In this document: in pieces, positions 1 to 7,485 of the stretch | Position numbering within the stretch: the first letter of the stretch is position 1 | Layout of the letters: every line of letters begins with the position of its first letter | Assembly (NCBI GenBank): GCA_016790635.1 | Contig: JAEUOR010000053.1 | Span: forward strand, 162,402 to 226,401 | Origin: Burkholderiales bacterium | Lineage (GTDB): Bacteria > Pseudomonadota > Gammaproteobacteria > Burkholderiales > JAEUOS01 | Direction: 5' to 3' | DNA length: 64,000 bases | Made by a program: the position numbers and the translations under genes | The notes under the pieces: generated by a model | What the model saw: only the letters and a program-made list of their open reading frames with translations | Told to the model about the DNA's origin: nothing | Database searches by the model: none

Positions 1-618
1 GGCAAGAGTGTCGCGGTGGTGGGCAGCCTCGAAGGGTTGCGGATCGGCGAGGTGGTCCCGGCCCAGATTCTGGCGACCGGTCGGCAGATCAACCTGTCCG
101 CGGGCGCTCAAAATCTCGGGCAGTTGCTGATTCTCGGCGCGCCGGCGGCAGGCGCGGATTCACTCAGCAAGGAAACGCAGGGGTTGCGACTCGCGGCCAT
201 TCTTGTCGGTGCGCTCGCGTTGATTTCCGCCGGCGCCGTAGTCTGGCTGCGGCGGGAAGCGCTGCGCGACATTGACAATGCGCTGCGTGGCGCGTCGCGC
301 GCGCGGGCGGAGAGAAAGGCGGCGGAGCTCCCGGCGTTTTCGGAGCAGGATTTGCAGGATATCGGGCGTTCGACGATGCAGAGCATCGAGTCGGAACTGC
401 GCAAGCGGATCGCAGAGTCGCGCGCGCGGCGCTCCGGTACCGCCGGCGATGCTTCACCTGCGGAGCGGTCCTCCGACCTCGCCGACCAGGCTTTGGGGGA
501 ACTCGGTCAGCAAACCCGCCAGGGTGTCGAGCCCGATTTGCGTGATCAGATGGAAGCATCGCGCCTGCGCGAATTGGCCATGCGGGCCGGCGCATCGGGC
601 AAAGAAGGTCCGAAATAG
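1..618 (+). CDS. Hypothetical membrane protein, C-terminal part (cut by window edge)
   Basis: The reading frame is open from the first base (it reads G-K-S-V-A-V-V) and stops at 616-618, so the true start lies outside the window. About 60 residues in, there is one clear membrane segment (LAAILVGALALISAGAVVWL), followed by a charged, helix-rich tail of about 120 residues (many R, E, A) that probably lies in the cytoplasm. The part before the membrane segment is Gly/Leu/Ala rich with no motif I recognise. Function unknown; the single membrane anchor and charged tail are all that can be supported. Confidence 0.6.
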   Translation, partial: GKSVAVVGSLEGLRIGEVVPAQILATGRQINLSAGAQNLGQLLILGAPAAGADSLSKETQGLRLAAILVGALALISAGAVVWLRREALRDIDNALRGASRARAERKAAELPAFSEQDLQDIGRSTMQSIESELRKRIAESRARRSGTAGDASPAERSSDLADQALGELGQQTRQGVEPDLRDQMEASRLRELAMRAGASGKEGPK

Positions 619-639
619 GAGTCGGACGGGCAGCCGGCT

Positions 640-700
640 CTTGTCGAAGAGGCGGGAAGCCCGGCGTTGATCGAGTATGTCGGCCGCGCGGCGTGGTCAC
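640..700 (+). pseudogene. Possible relic of dinB 5' region
   Basis: About 60 bases resemble codons 53-69 of the intact dinB at 9913. The 17-base run CGAGTATGTCGGCCGCG (673-689) is shared exactly with both other dinB copies, and CGGGAAGC occurs just upstream at nearly the same spacing (one base shorter, which would be a frameshift). The peptide reads REAR then EYVGR, as in DinB. The match is short and could be partly chance, so this is a weak call supported mainly by the second, much clearer dinB fragment nearby. Confidence 0.3.
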
Positions 701-750
701 TACTTGAATTCCTTTGTTTGTTCAGGCGGCGCGCGCGATATAGTAGGTCG

Positions 751-2046
751 ATGACCACCCCGGGCTCGCCGCCTGCCTCGTTCGAGGAACATTTCGCGCG
801 CGAGATCGCCGCCAGCGAGCGCCTGCGTGTGGGCACGCAAGCCGTGCTGGTCGTGGCGCTTGCGGGAATCTTGGCCGTGCTCTACCTGCGCTTCCACGGC
901 ACCTACCTCGAGTACTTCAGCGACGAGCGCGCGGCGCGCAAATTTGGCCTGATCCTGGGCGGCCTGCTCGTCTACGAACTCTTGGTGTTCCGTGTGATTG
1001 GGCAGCGTATGCGTGCGGGCGAGACACCGCCGCAGCCGCTTCGCTATCTGAATGCGCTGGTCGAGACCAGCGTGCCGAGCCTGCTGATTCTGGCGATCGC
1101 GCGCGACGCCAGCCCGGTGTACGTGATGCAAAGCGGCGTGACGCTGCTCTATGGCGTTTTCATCGTGCTTTCGACGCTGCGGCTCGACGTGCGGCTGTCG
1201 GTGTTCACGGGCTTGGTGGCTGCCGTGGAGTACGTTGCGCTCAGCGTGCATTTCGCGGATCTCGAGATGATGCCCGGCACGCCCTTCGACCAGCCGCCGT
1301 TCTATCTCGCCAAGGGCGCAATCCTGCTGTTGTCGGGACTGGCCGCCGGCTTTGTGGCGCACCAGCTCAAGCGCCGCATTGGCAATGCCTGGCGCGTGCT
1401 GCAGGAGCGCGCGCGTCTGCACGAGGCCTTCGGCCAGCAGGTGTCGCCGGAGATCGTCGACGAGCTGCTGCGCCAGGGCGGCGCCATCGCCAGCCGGCGC
1501 GGAACCGTGTGCGTGATGTTCATGGACATCCGCGATTTCACCCCGCTCGTGGAGCACAAATCGCCCGAGGAGATCGTGGCGCTGCAGAATGCGGTGTTCG
1601 GCGCGGCGGTGGAGGTCGTCAACGCACACCGCGGCATCATCAACCAGTTCCTCGGCGACGGCCTGATGGCCACCTTCGGCGCGCCGCTTGAGACCGGGCG
1701 CGACAGCGCGAACGCACTGGCCGCCGCGCGCGCGCTGGTGGCGGCTATGCGGCAGCTCGCGGCGGAGGGGCGCATTCCGCCGGTGCGCATCGGGGTGGGG
1801 CTGCACACCGGTGAGGCCGTCACCGGCAATATCGGCTCGGCGCAGCGCCAGCAGTACTCGATCAGCGGCAACGTGGTGATCCTCGCCGCACGCATCGAGC
1901 AGCTCAACAAGGCGCACGGCTCGCAGATCCTCGTCTCGCGCGAGGTGCTGGCGGCGGCGGGCGAGGCACCGCCGCCGGGCGCGTCGCTCGGCCTGGTGCA
2001 CGTCAAGGGCCGCGAGCAGGCGATGGAATTGTTTCGACTCGCCTGA
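751..2046 (+). CDS. Membrane-bound class III adenylate/guanylate cyclase-like protein
   Basis: A protein of 431 residues. The N-terminal 220 residues hold about six hydrophobic segments, followed by a short helix and a class III nucleotide cyclase domain (residues about 250-430). Both metal-binding aspartates are present: D259 in MFMDIRDF and D303 in FLGDG. The usual GDxVNLAAR motif reads SGNVVILAAR (372-381): the purine-selecting Asp is N374 and the transition-state Asn is I377, while R381 is kept. Activity may therefore be altered or lost. The start at 751 is preferred over 667 because the upstream extension overlaps the possible dinB scrap. Role: cAMP-type signalling from a membrane sensor, inferred from the family. 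Confidence 0.85.
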   Translation: MTTPGSPPASFEEHFAREIAASERLRVGTQAVLVVALAGILAVLYLRFHGTYLEYFSDERAARKFGLILGGLLVYELLVFRVIGQRMRAGETPPQPLRYLNALVETSVPSLLILAIARDASPVYVMQSGVTLLYGVFIVLSTLRLDVRLSVFTGLVAAVEYVALSVHFADLEMMPGTPFDQPPFYLAKGAILLLSGLAAGFVAHQLKRRIGNAWRVLQERARLHEAFGQQVSPEIVDELLRQGGAIASRRGTVCVMFMDIRDFTPLVEHKSPEEIVALQNAVFGAAVEVVNAHRGIINQFLGDGLMATFGAPLETGRDSANALAAARALVAAMRQLAAEGRIPPVRIGVGLHTGEAVTGNIGSAQRQQYSISGNVVILAARIEQLNKAHGSQILVSREVLAAAGEAPPPGASLGLVHVKGREQAMELFRLA

Positions 2047-2055
2047 AGAAGGCCG

Positions 2056-2190
2056 CGCGTTAGGGGCGCGATCGGGGGTGCGCTGGAGACCCGGCGTGCA
2101 ACGACCGGTTGCGGCCTTCCCGTTACTATCATGGCGGGCGCACCGGCGCCGCACCGCTACTGCACCTTCGGCAAGGTTTTCGTCGCCCGC
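2056..2190 (+). pseudogene. Relic of a DUF1537 (four-carbon acid sugar) kinase gene
   Basis: In the frame that starts at 2056 the translation contains G-x-IG-x-ALE-x-x-R-x-T, then GAPA-x-x-RYCTFG, which lines up over about 40 residues with the intact DUF1537 kinase at 7486 (GSIGRALEIGRTT and GAPALRRYCTFG). A 20-base run CGCTACTGCACCTTCGGCAA is identical in the two copies; over 2131-2187 I count about 47 of 57 bases equal. Similarity fades after the TFG motif and there is no start or catalytic core, so this is a decayed piece. It sits between the cyclase stop and the dinB fragment, and differs enough from 7486 to suggest an older or different donor. Confidence 0.7.
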
Positions 2191-2220
2191 TTGCGCAAGA
2201 ACCTGATACGGGTGCGCATC

Positions 2221-2428
2221 CCTTAGCATGGCGGCATGGCCGACGAACCCGTCGCCGCCCCGCCGCGGCGCATCGCCCAACTTGACATGGATGCGTTTTA
2301 CGCGTCCGTCGAGCTCTTGCGCTACCCGGAATTGCGCGGCCAGCCGGTGGTCATCGGTGGCCGGCGTGCGTCCGAGGGTCGGGAAGCGCGACCGCTGGCC
2401 GAGTATGTCGGCCGCGGTGTCATGACCA
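2221..2428 (+). repeat. Direct repeat of dinB 5' end, left copy
   Basis: Matches 9898-10105 at a constant offset of 7677 bases. I count six differences in the first 201 bases, and bases 2299-2421 (123 bp) are identical. The match includes about 15 bases upstream of the dinB start codon, so it is a DNA-level duplication. It ends around 2428, just before the DctM stop codon, marking the left junction of the inserted island. Confidence 0.95.
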
Positions 2429-2442
2429 ATTCGGCCTTCTAG
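2236..2442 (+). pseudogene. dinB: Truncated dinB (DNA polymerase IV) 5' fragment
   Basis: Encodes 68 residues. The first 62 match the intact DinB at 9913 except H15 to Q; the frame then diverges (VMTNSAF) and stops. It keeps the first catalytic-loop motif LDMDAFYASVE but lacks the second acidic motif, thumb and little-finger domains, so it cannot be a polymerase. Its TAG stop overlaps the minus-strand TAG stop of the TRAP permease within the palindrome CTAG (2439-2442), so the insertion junction is immediately upstream. It could still be transcribed from a copied dinB promoter region, but no function is expected. Confidence 0.93.
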
Positions 2443-3719
2443 AGTAGGCGGTTGGGAAGCCAGGTCGTGAGTGCCGGAAAGTAAATCAGAAAACCAAGCA
2501 CGACGATCGACCAAAGCAAAAAGGGAATAACGCCTCGCGACAGTTCCGCGAGCGGAATCTTGCCGATATTGGCAACGACGAACAGCAGCATCCCGACTGG
2601 CGGCGTGAGCAGGCCGATCACCAGATTGATCACGATCAGCGCGCCGAAATGAATCGGATCGATACCGAGCAACGGCACCACCGGCAGCAGCGCAGGGAGG
2701 AAAATCACCATTGCCGGCAGCGGCTCGATCAGGATGCCCACGATCAGGAGAAAGACATTGATCCAAAGAAGAATCGTTGCGGGGTCGTTGGACAACGAGC
2801 GAATGAATTCGACTGCGTGCTTGTCCACCTGGCTTTCCGCCACCAGCCAGGAAAACGGCCCGGCGGCTGCCAGCAGGAAGAGAATCGATGCGCTCGACTT
2901 CCCGGAGTCAAGTATCAGGCGAGGCAGTTCCCTGAGCTTGAGGTCGCCATAGATCAACAAGCTGACGAGCAGTGCATACAGGACCACCACCGCTGCCACT
3001 TCCGTCTCTGTAAACAGGCCAAAACGGATGCCCAGCAGGATCAGAAGAGGCATCGCCAGCGCCCACGAGGCCCGGCCGGTGGCGGAGAGCCTCCCGCGCC
3101 ATGGAGTGGCCGGCGTGGTCGGATAACCATGGCGCCGCGCGACCAGGTAGGAAATGAAGAAGAAGCCGCCAGCCAGCAGCAAGCCGGGCACGATACCCGA
3201 AAAGAACAATTTGGCGACCGATACATTGGCCATTTGCGCGTAGACCACCATCGGGATCGACGGGGGAATGATCGGTCCGAGGACGGCGCCTGCGGCCACC
3301 ACGGCGCCTGCGAACGATCGGTCGTAGCCGGCCTTCTGCATCGCCGGTATCAGCGGCTTGCCGATGGCGATCGCGTCCGCAACCGCCGAACCCGAGATGC
3401 CCGCCATGCCGATGTTGGTCATGATCGACACATGCCCCAGGCTACCGCGAAAATGCCCCACCAGCGATTGCGACCATTCGATCAATCGCATGGTCACGCC
3501 GCCGCGGTTCATGATGTCGCCCGCCAGCACGAACAATGGGATCTGCACCAGGGCGTAGAAACTCACGCCGTTCATGAGGTACTGCGGCAGCAGGATTGCG
3601 TCGACGGCGCGGTCGGGTTTGGCGAAGATACCGAACCAGGCGGACAGAACCATGGCGATACCAACATCAATCCCGATCAGAATCAGCAGCAAGAACGAGG
3701 CGAATAGCAGGACAACCAT
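2439..3719 (-). CDS. TRAP transporter large permease (DctM family)
   Basis: A protein of 426 residues, normal for DctM, with about 12 hydrophobic segments and the family features of a membrane re-entrant GxxGP-type region (AAGAVLGPIIPPS) and a C-terminal NLVIGLLTPPVGMLLFV stretch. It forms the ion-coupled channel of a tripartite ATP-independent periplasmic transporter for an organic acid, using a Na+ gradient in known members. It starts 3 bases after the DctQ stop, so the two are one transcript, with the binding protein upstream. Given the catabolic genes divergent from it, the likely cargo is the acid degraded by the RuBisCO-like/DUF1537/ApnO-like enzymes. Its 3' end abuts the dinB repeat. 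Confidence 0.93.
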   Translation of the reverse strand: MVVLLFASFLLLILIGIDVGIAMVLSAWFGIFAKPDRAVDAILLPQYLMNGVSFYALVQIPLFVLAGDIMNRGGVTMRLIEWSQSLVGHFRGSLGHVSIMTNIGMAGISGSAVADAIAIGKPLIPAMQKAGYDRSFAGAVVAAGAVLGPIIPPSIPMVVYAQMANVSVAKLFFSGIVPGLLLAGGFFFISYLVARRHGYPTTPATPWRGRLSATGRASWALAMPLLILLGIRFGLFTETEVAAVVVLYALLVSLLIYGDLKLRELPRLILDSGKSSASILFLLAAAGPFSWLVAESQVDKHAVEFIRSLSNDPATILLWINVFLLIVGILIEPLPAMVIFLPALLPVVPLLGIDPIHFGALIVINLVIGLLTPPVGMLLFVVANIGKIPLAELSRGVIPFLLWSIVVLGFLIYFPALTTWLPNRLL

Positions 3720-3722
3720 CGT

Positions 3723-4205
3723 TCAGAGCTCCATGCCTGTCACGCGCTTGAGCAGGCGTGCGAACACCGCCAGAAACAGCAGCGCGCAGCCAAGCATCAT
3801 CCCGAGGACAGGGACTGCGACAGTCATATCCGTACCCAGGATCATCTGCAGGCTGCTGACCTCGTACAGGCGCATGCCCTTGAACAGAATCACCGAGATC
3901 AGCGCCAGGGTGACGATGTCAAAGGCGCCGAACAGCCAGCGGCGAAGCCCCGTGGGGAGGTGCTGATCCAGATAGTCAACGCGGATCTCCAACCCGCCGC
4001 GCACGGCAAGCCCGAAACCGACGAAACACAGCCATACAATGCCGACCTTGATGTACTCATCAGCCGGGAATCCCTGCCAGCGGTGCGCGACATAGCGGTC
4101 AAGGAACTGCAACGCAACCAGGCCAAGCAGGGAGAGAACCACTGCGACGACGATCAGCGACGCCGCGGCATCAATGCCGCGATACATCCACCGTAGGGCC
4201 GTCAT
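3723..4205 (-). CDS. TRAP transporter small permease (DctQ family)
   Basis: A protein of 160 residues with four hydrophobic segments, the usual size and topology of DctQ subunits. The typical core after the second segment (WLCFVGFGLAVRGGLEIRVD) is present. In TRAP systems DctQ packs against DctM and helps receive the periplasmic binding protein. The gene lies between the binding protein (124 bases upstream) and DctM (3 bases downstream), the classical P-Q-M order, all on the minus strand. Confidence 0.9.
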   Translation of the reverse strand: MTALRWMYRGIDAAASLIVVAVVLSLLGLVALQFLDRYVAHRWQGFPADEYIKVGIVWLCFVGFGLAVRGGLEIRVDYLDQHLPTGLRRWLFGAFDIVTLALISVILFKGMRLYEVSSLQMILGTDMTVAVPVLGMMLGCALLFLAVFARLLKRVTGMEL

Positions 4206-4329
4206 CGTCCGCGCACCTCGCGGTCACCCGGTGCCAACAGCAGGCTCCCCGCCGCACCTTTCGCGCGACGACGGCGGCAAAGAGCGCCCTTTGCAGGCAC
4301 GAATAGCGGTTCGAGCCCCATCACCCCGG

Positions 4330-5331
4330 TCATCTATTGTTCGGCAGCGCGCGAATCTGATCGACCAAACCAGCCGGCCAAAGCTTCCCCTCGGATTGCT
4401 TGTAGGCATCCTTGAGGGCCGCCTCGAATGCCGCGCGGTCCGGGCTGCTGATCGTGACGCCATTGGCTTTCAGTGTCTCGATCCCGTCCTTCTGCATCTT
4501 CTCTCCCATCTGCGAGAGTACGGCTCCACCGGTTTTGGCAGCGTCCACCATCACCTTGCGCTGGTCGGGCGTCAGCGACTGCCACAGCTTCTCCGGCATG
4601 TACCAGGCGGCTGTCTCGTACATGTGCCCGGTTTCGGTCCAGTGCTTCGCTACCTCGTACCACTTGAACGACAGCACAGCGTCGATGCCGTTCTCATGAC
4701 CATCCACCTGCCCGCGGCTGATGCCCTGGTAGGTGTCGCCGAGTCCCATGACTACCCCCTGCGCCCCCAGTGTCCCGACGAACTGGCGCATGCCGTCGAT
4801 TGGCGGGATGCGAATCTTCAGGCCCTTCATGTCATCCGGCTTGACGACGGCGCGCTTCGAGTTGTGCACGCCGCGCGGCGTGCGCTGGCCATACACCGCA
4901 AATATCCGCACCGCCGACTGGCTGGCCACATCGTCGTACATCTTCTGGAAGATCGGGCCGTTGGCGATTTCTTCCGCCGCCGCCTTGCTCTTGAAAAGAT
5001 AGGGCACATACGCAAGATTGAGCTGCGGTCCGCCCTTGAGGACATTCGCATTGCCGATAGCCAGATAAGTCATGTCGACCGTACCGGTCTGCAGCCCATT
5101 GATCAGCGCTTGAATATCCCCCAGCTGGCCGTCCGGGAAGACCAGCACCTTGAGTTGCCCTTTCGACCCCTTCTCGACTTCCTCCGCGAACTTGACGATG
5201 GCCTGGTGGAAGGGGCTGGTGCCCGGCCACGGGGACCCGAAGCGAAGTTGCCTTTGCTGGGCGGTTGCCGGAAGGGAAGCGAGAACTGCCGCAGCCGTGA
5301 ATGCCGCAAGCCAGATTCGTAAGCTTTTCAT
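4330..5331 (-). CDS. TRAP transporter periplasmic solute-binding protein (DctP family)
   Basis: A protein of 333 residues with a standard signal peptide (MKSLRIWLAAF...LPATAQQ, cut near residue 25). DctP hallmarks include the FHQAIVKFAEEVEK region, GDIQALINGLQTGTVDM, and the R-x-P motif in KIRIPP, whose Arg usually salt-bridges the carboxylate of the substrate. The start is fixed by a GGAGGAG ribosome site (complement of 5338-5344), rather than the longer frame beginning at 5421. It is divergent from the GntR regulator gene. Expected role: high-affinity capture of a carboxylic sugar acid; D-apionate or a relative is inferred from the neighbours. Confidence 0.93.
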   Translation of the reverse strand: MKSLRIWLAAFTAAAVLASLPATAQQRQLRFGSPWPGTSPFHQAIVKFAEEVEKGSKGQLKVLVFPDGQLGDIQALINGLQTGTVDMTYLAIGNANVLKGGPQLNLAYVPYLFKSKAAAEEIANGPIFQKMYDDVASQSAVRIFAVYGQRTPRGVHNSKRAVVKPDDMKGLKIRIPPIDGMRQFVGTLGAQGVVMGLGDTYQGISRGQVDGHENGIDAVLSFKWYEVAKHWTETGHMYETAAWYMPEKLWQSLTPDQRKVMVDAAKTGGAVLSQMGEKMQKDGIETLKANGVTISSPDRAAFEAALKDAYKQSEGKLWPAGLVDQIRALPNNR

Positions 5332-5420
5332 GAAAACTCCTCCACTTGTATGGTTTTCGGAGCGCCGCACTTGGGCGTCGCGCGTCAGTTCGAGTGCGAT
5401 CGACTTGCAATCAACCTTCA

Positions 5421-5438
5421 AACTGGTATGATGATTAC
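5421..5438. promoter_or_regulatory. Candidate GntR/FadR-type operator in divergent promoter region
   Basis: The 107-base region between the divergent dctP and gntR starts contains ACTGGTATGATGATTACATG directly before the regulator's start codon. TGGTAT is a common half-site of FadR-subfamily operators, but the second half is imperfect, so this is only a candidate for autoregulation and control of both transcripts. Confidence 0.3.
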
Positions 5439-6200
5439 ATGACTATGCCAAAAAAGTCAACCGCACCTGCGCCCTCCGCGATTGCCACCGTCATGCCCGA
5501 ACCAATCAGGCGCCGCAAACTTGGACATGAGGTCCTGGAGCGCTTGTTGCAGCGCATTCGCTCGGGGGAATGGCCCGCGGGAAGCCTTCTGCCGTCCGAG
5601 CGCGATCTGATGATCGCCTACTCGGTTGGACGTCCTGCGATCCGGGAAGCGTTGCAGACGCTTGAACGAATGGGATTGATCGTGATCGCACACGGGGAGC
5701 GGGCGCGCGTACTCGCGCTCACCGCCGACAGCATCCTGAAGCAGGTAGGTGACGCCGCACATCACATTCTGGAGACCACCCCGGGCACCCTGGAGCACTT
5801 GAAGCAAGCGCGCCTCATGTTTGAAGTCGGCATTGTGCGCATCGCGGCGCAATGCGCCACCGATACGCAGATCGAGGCGCTACGCATCGCGCTGCAAGCG
5901 CACCGCGCTGCGGTGAACGACCTTCAGCAGTTTCTCGAGCGCGATCTGGAGTTTCATCGCACGATTGCTTCGATGACAGCCAACCCGATCCTTGTCTCGG
6001 TTTCCCAGTCGATGTTTGAATGGTTGAAGCGTTTTCACGTAGACCAGGTACGCGCACCCGGGGCCGAGCGCTTGACCATTGCCGAGCACACACGAATCTT
6101 CAAGGCGATCGCGGCGCGCGACCCTGATGCTGCGGCCAAAGCCATGACCGGCCACTTGACGCGTGCCAACAAGCTTTATTCGGTGCTGATTCAGGGTTGA
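5439..6200 (+). CDS. GntR family transcriptional regulator, FadR subfamily
   Basis: A protein of 253 residues. An N-terminal winged helix (about residues 25-92) holds the family pattern LPSERDLMIAYSVGRPAIREAL-x-x-LE, followed by an all-helical FCD ligand domain (about 110-245) with the metal/ligand residues typical of that fold (E.D..FH and a late H). The start ATG at 5439 is chosen because the frame upstream runs into the divergent promoter. It ends overlapping the RuBisCO-like gene by TGATG, so it is the first gene of the catabolic operon and probably represses it and the TRAP genes until a pathway acid binds. Confidence 0.9.
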   Translation: MTMPKKSTAPAPSAIATVMPEPIRRRKLGHEVLERLLQRIRSGEWPAGSLLPSERDLMIAYSVGRPAIREALQTLERMGLIVIAHGERARVLALTADSILKQVGDAAHHILETTPGTLEHLKQARLMFEVGIVRIAAQCATDTQIEALRIALQAHRAAVNDLQQFLERDLEFHRTIASMTANPILVSVSQSMFEWLKRFHVDQVRAPGAERLTIAEHTRIFKAIAARDPDAAAKAMTGHLTRANKLYSVLIQG

Positions 6201-7483
6201 TGATGAGCAGAACGACGGACTCCGAAAGGGTGCGGGCGCGCTACTGGATTGAGACCGCCTACGCGACCGCGGACGCCGCTGCCGTGATGGCCGGTGAACA
6301 GTCGAGCGGTACCTTCGTCGCGCTGCCTGGCGAGACGCCCGAGCTGCTCGAGCGGGCGGCGGCGAGAGTTGAATGGATCGAAGCACTCGAGCCCGTGAAC
6401 GCCCCATCGCTGCCGGGGGCCGGGCGGCCCTCGGCGGACACGTCGGTCTGGAACCGCGCAATCGTGGAGCTCTCCTGGCCCCTGGAAAACATCGGCACCT
6501 CCCTGCCCAATCTGCTGGCGACCGTGGCGGGCAACCTGTTCGAACTCAAACAGTTCTCCGGCCTCAAGCTTGTCGACCTCGATGTGCCGAAGGCCTTCTG
6601 CGAGCGCTATCCGGGGCCGGCCTACGGGGTCGCCGGTACGCGCAGGCTGACCGGCGTCGAGGGCCGACCCCTGATTGGCACCATCGTCAAGCCAAGCGTC
6701 GGACTGACCCCGGCGGCGACGGCCGCACTGGTCCGGGAACTGGCCGACGCCGGCCTCGACTTCATCAAGGACGACGAACTCCAGGCCAATGGGCCGAGCT
6801 GCCCGCTTGAGGAGCGGGTAGCGGCGGTCATGCGTGTGCTCAATGCGCACGCCGAGCGCTCCGGCAAGATGGTGATGTATGCATTCAATATCACCGGCGA
6901 CATTGACGAGATGTTGCGTGGACATGATCTGGTACTGAAAGCCGGGGGAAACTGCGTCATGGTCAGTCTCAACAGCGTTGGTCTGGCCGGGTTCTCCGCG
7001 CTGCGTCGGCATGCGCAACTCCCGATTCACGCCCACCGCAATGGCTGGGGATACCTGAATCGGTCGCCGGCGCTCGGTTTCGACTATGTCGCCTGGCAGA
7101 AATTCTGGCGTCTGGCCGGCGCGGACCACATGCATGTCAACGGCCTGCGCAACAAGTTCTGCGAAAGCGACGATTCGGTGATCCGCTCGGCGCGTGCCTG
7201 CCTGACGCCGATGTATCCGCCGCCAACACCTGGGTGTCAGGTGATGCCGGTTTTCGCCTCGGGTCAGACCGCCGCGCAGGCGGCGGACACCTACCGGGCG
7301 CTCGGCAGTGTCGACCTCATATACGCCTGCGGGGGCGGCGTGATGGGGCACCCCGATGGGATCGGCGCAGGCGTCGAGAGCCTGCGGTTGGCCTGGGAGG
7401 CCGCTGTGCGCGGCGTCAGCCTGGACGAACACGCGGGCAGGCACGCTGTCCTGCGGCGCGCGTTGCAACGCTTCGCGGGCTGA
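6200..7483 (+). CDS. RuBisCO-like protein, probable 3-oxo-isoapionate-4-phosphate enzyme (OiaX/OiaT type)
   Basis: A protein of about 427 residues in the RuBisCO large-subunit superfamily. (Positions count from the TTG codon at 6197, one codon earlier.) The first catalytic Lys site reads GTIVKPSVGL (K165), where true RuBisCO has a second Lys in place of Ser. The carbamylation and magnesium motif is intact as DFIKDDE (K191, D192-D193-E194). IHAHRNGWG (277-285), DHMHVNGLRNK (310-320) and the phosphate-binding GGGVMGHPDG (379-388) follow. This pattern is typical of the RuBisCO-like proteins of D-apionate breakdown, which decarboxylate or cleave 3-oxo-isoapionate-4-phosphate; it is not a CO2-fixing RuBisCO. 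The start is ATG 6200 or 6203 (AGGG at 6193 fits 6203). It is translationally coupled to the regulator and followed by a kinase. Decarboxylase versus transcarboxylase cannot be decided by eye. Confidence 0.82.
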   Translation: MMSRTTDSERVRARYWIETAYATADAAAVMAGEQSSGTFVALPGETPELLERAAARVEWIEALEPVNAPSLPGAGRPSADTSVWNRAIVELSWPLENIGTSLPNLLATVAGNLFELKQFSGLKLVDLDVPKAFCERYPGPAYGVAGTRRLTGVEGRPLIGTIVKPSVGLTPAATAALVRELADAGLDFIKDDELQANGPSCPLEERVAAVMRVLNAHAERSGKMVMYAFNITGDIDEMLRGHDLVLKAGGNCVMVSLNSVGLAGFSALRRHAQLPIHAHRNGWGYLNRSPALGFDYVAWQKFWRLAGADHMHVNGLRNKFCESDDSVIRSARACLTPMYPPPTPGCQVMPVFASGQTAAQAADTYRALGSVDLIYACGGGVMGHPDGIGAGVESLRLAWEAAVRGVSLDEHAGRHAVLRRALQRFAG

Positions 7484-7485
7484 TC

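Noticed and set aside
2236..2442. Functional short DNA polymerase IV
   Set aside because: Only the first 62 residues match and the second catalytic motif is missing, so this is a fragment.
700..2766. 688-codon minus-strand frame over cyclase and dinB fragment
   Set aside because: Antisense shadow of the cyclase; no signature residues and it crosses the island junction.
6200..7483. CO2-fixing RuBisCO large subunit
   Set aside because: The second lysine of the KPK motif is Ser, loop 6 is replaced by HVNGLRNK, and there is no small subunit or phosphoribulokinase nearby.
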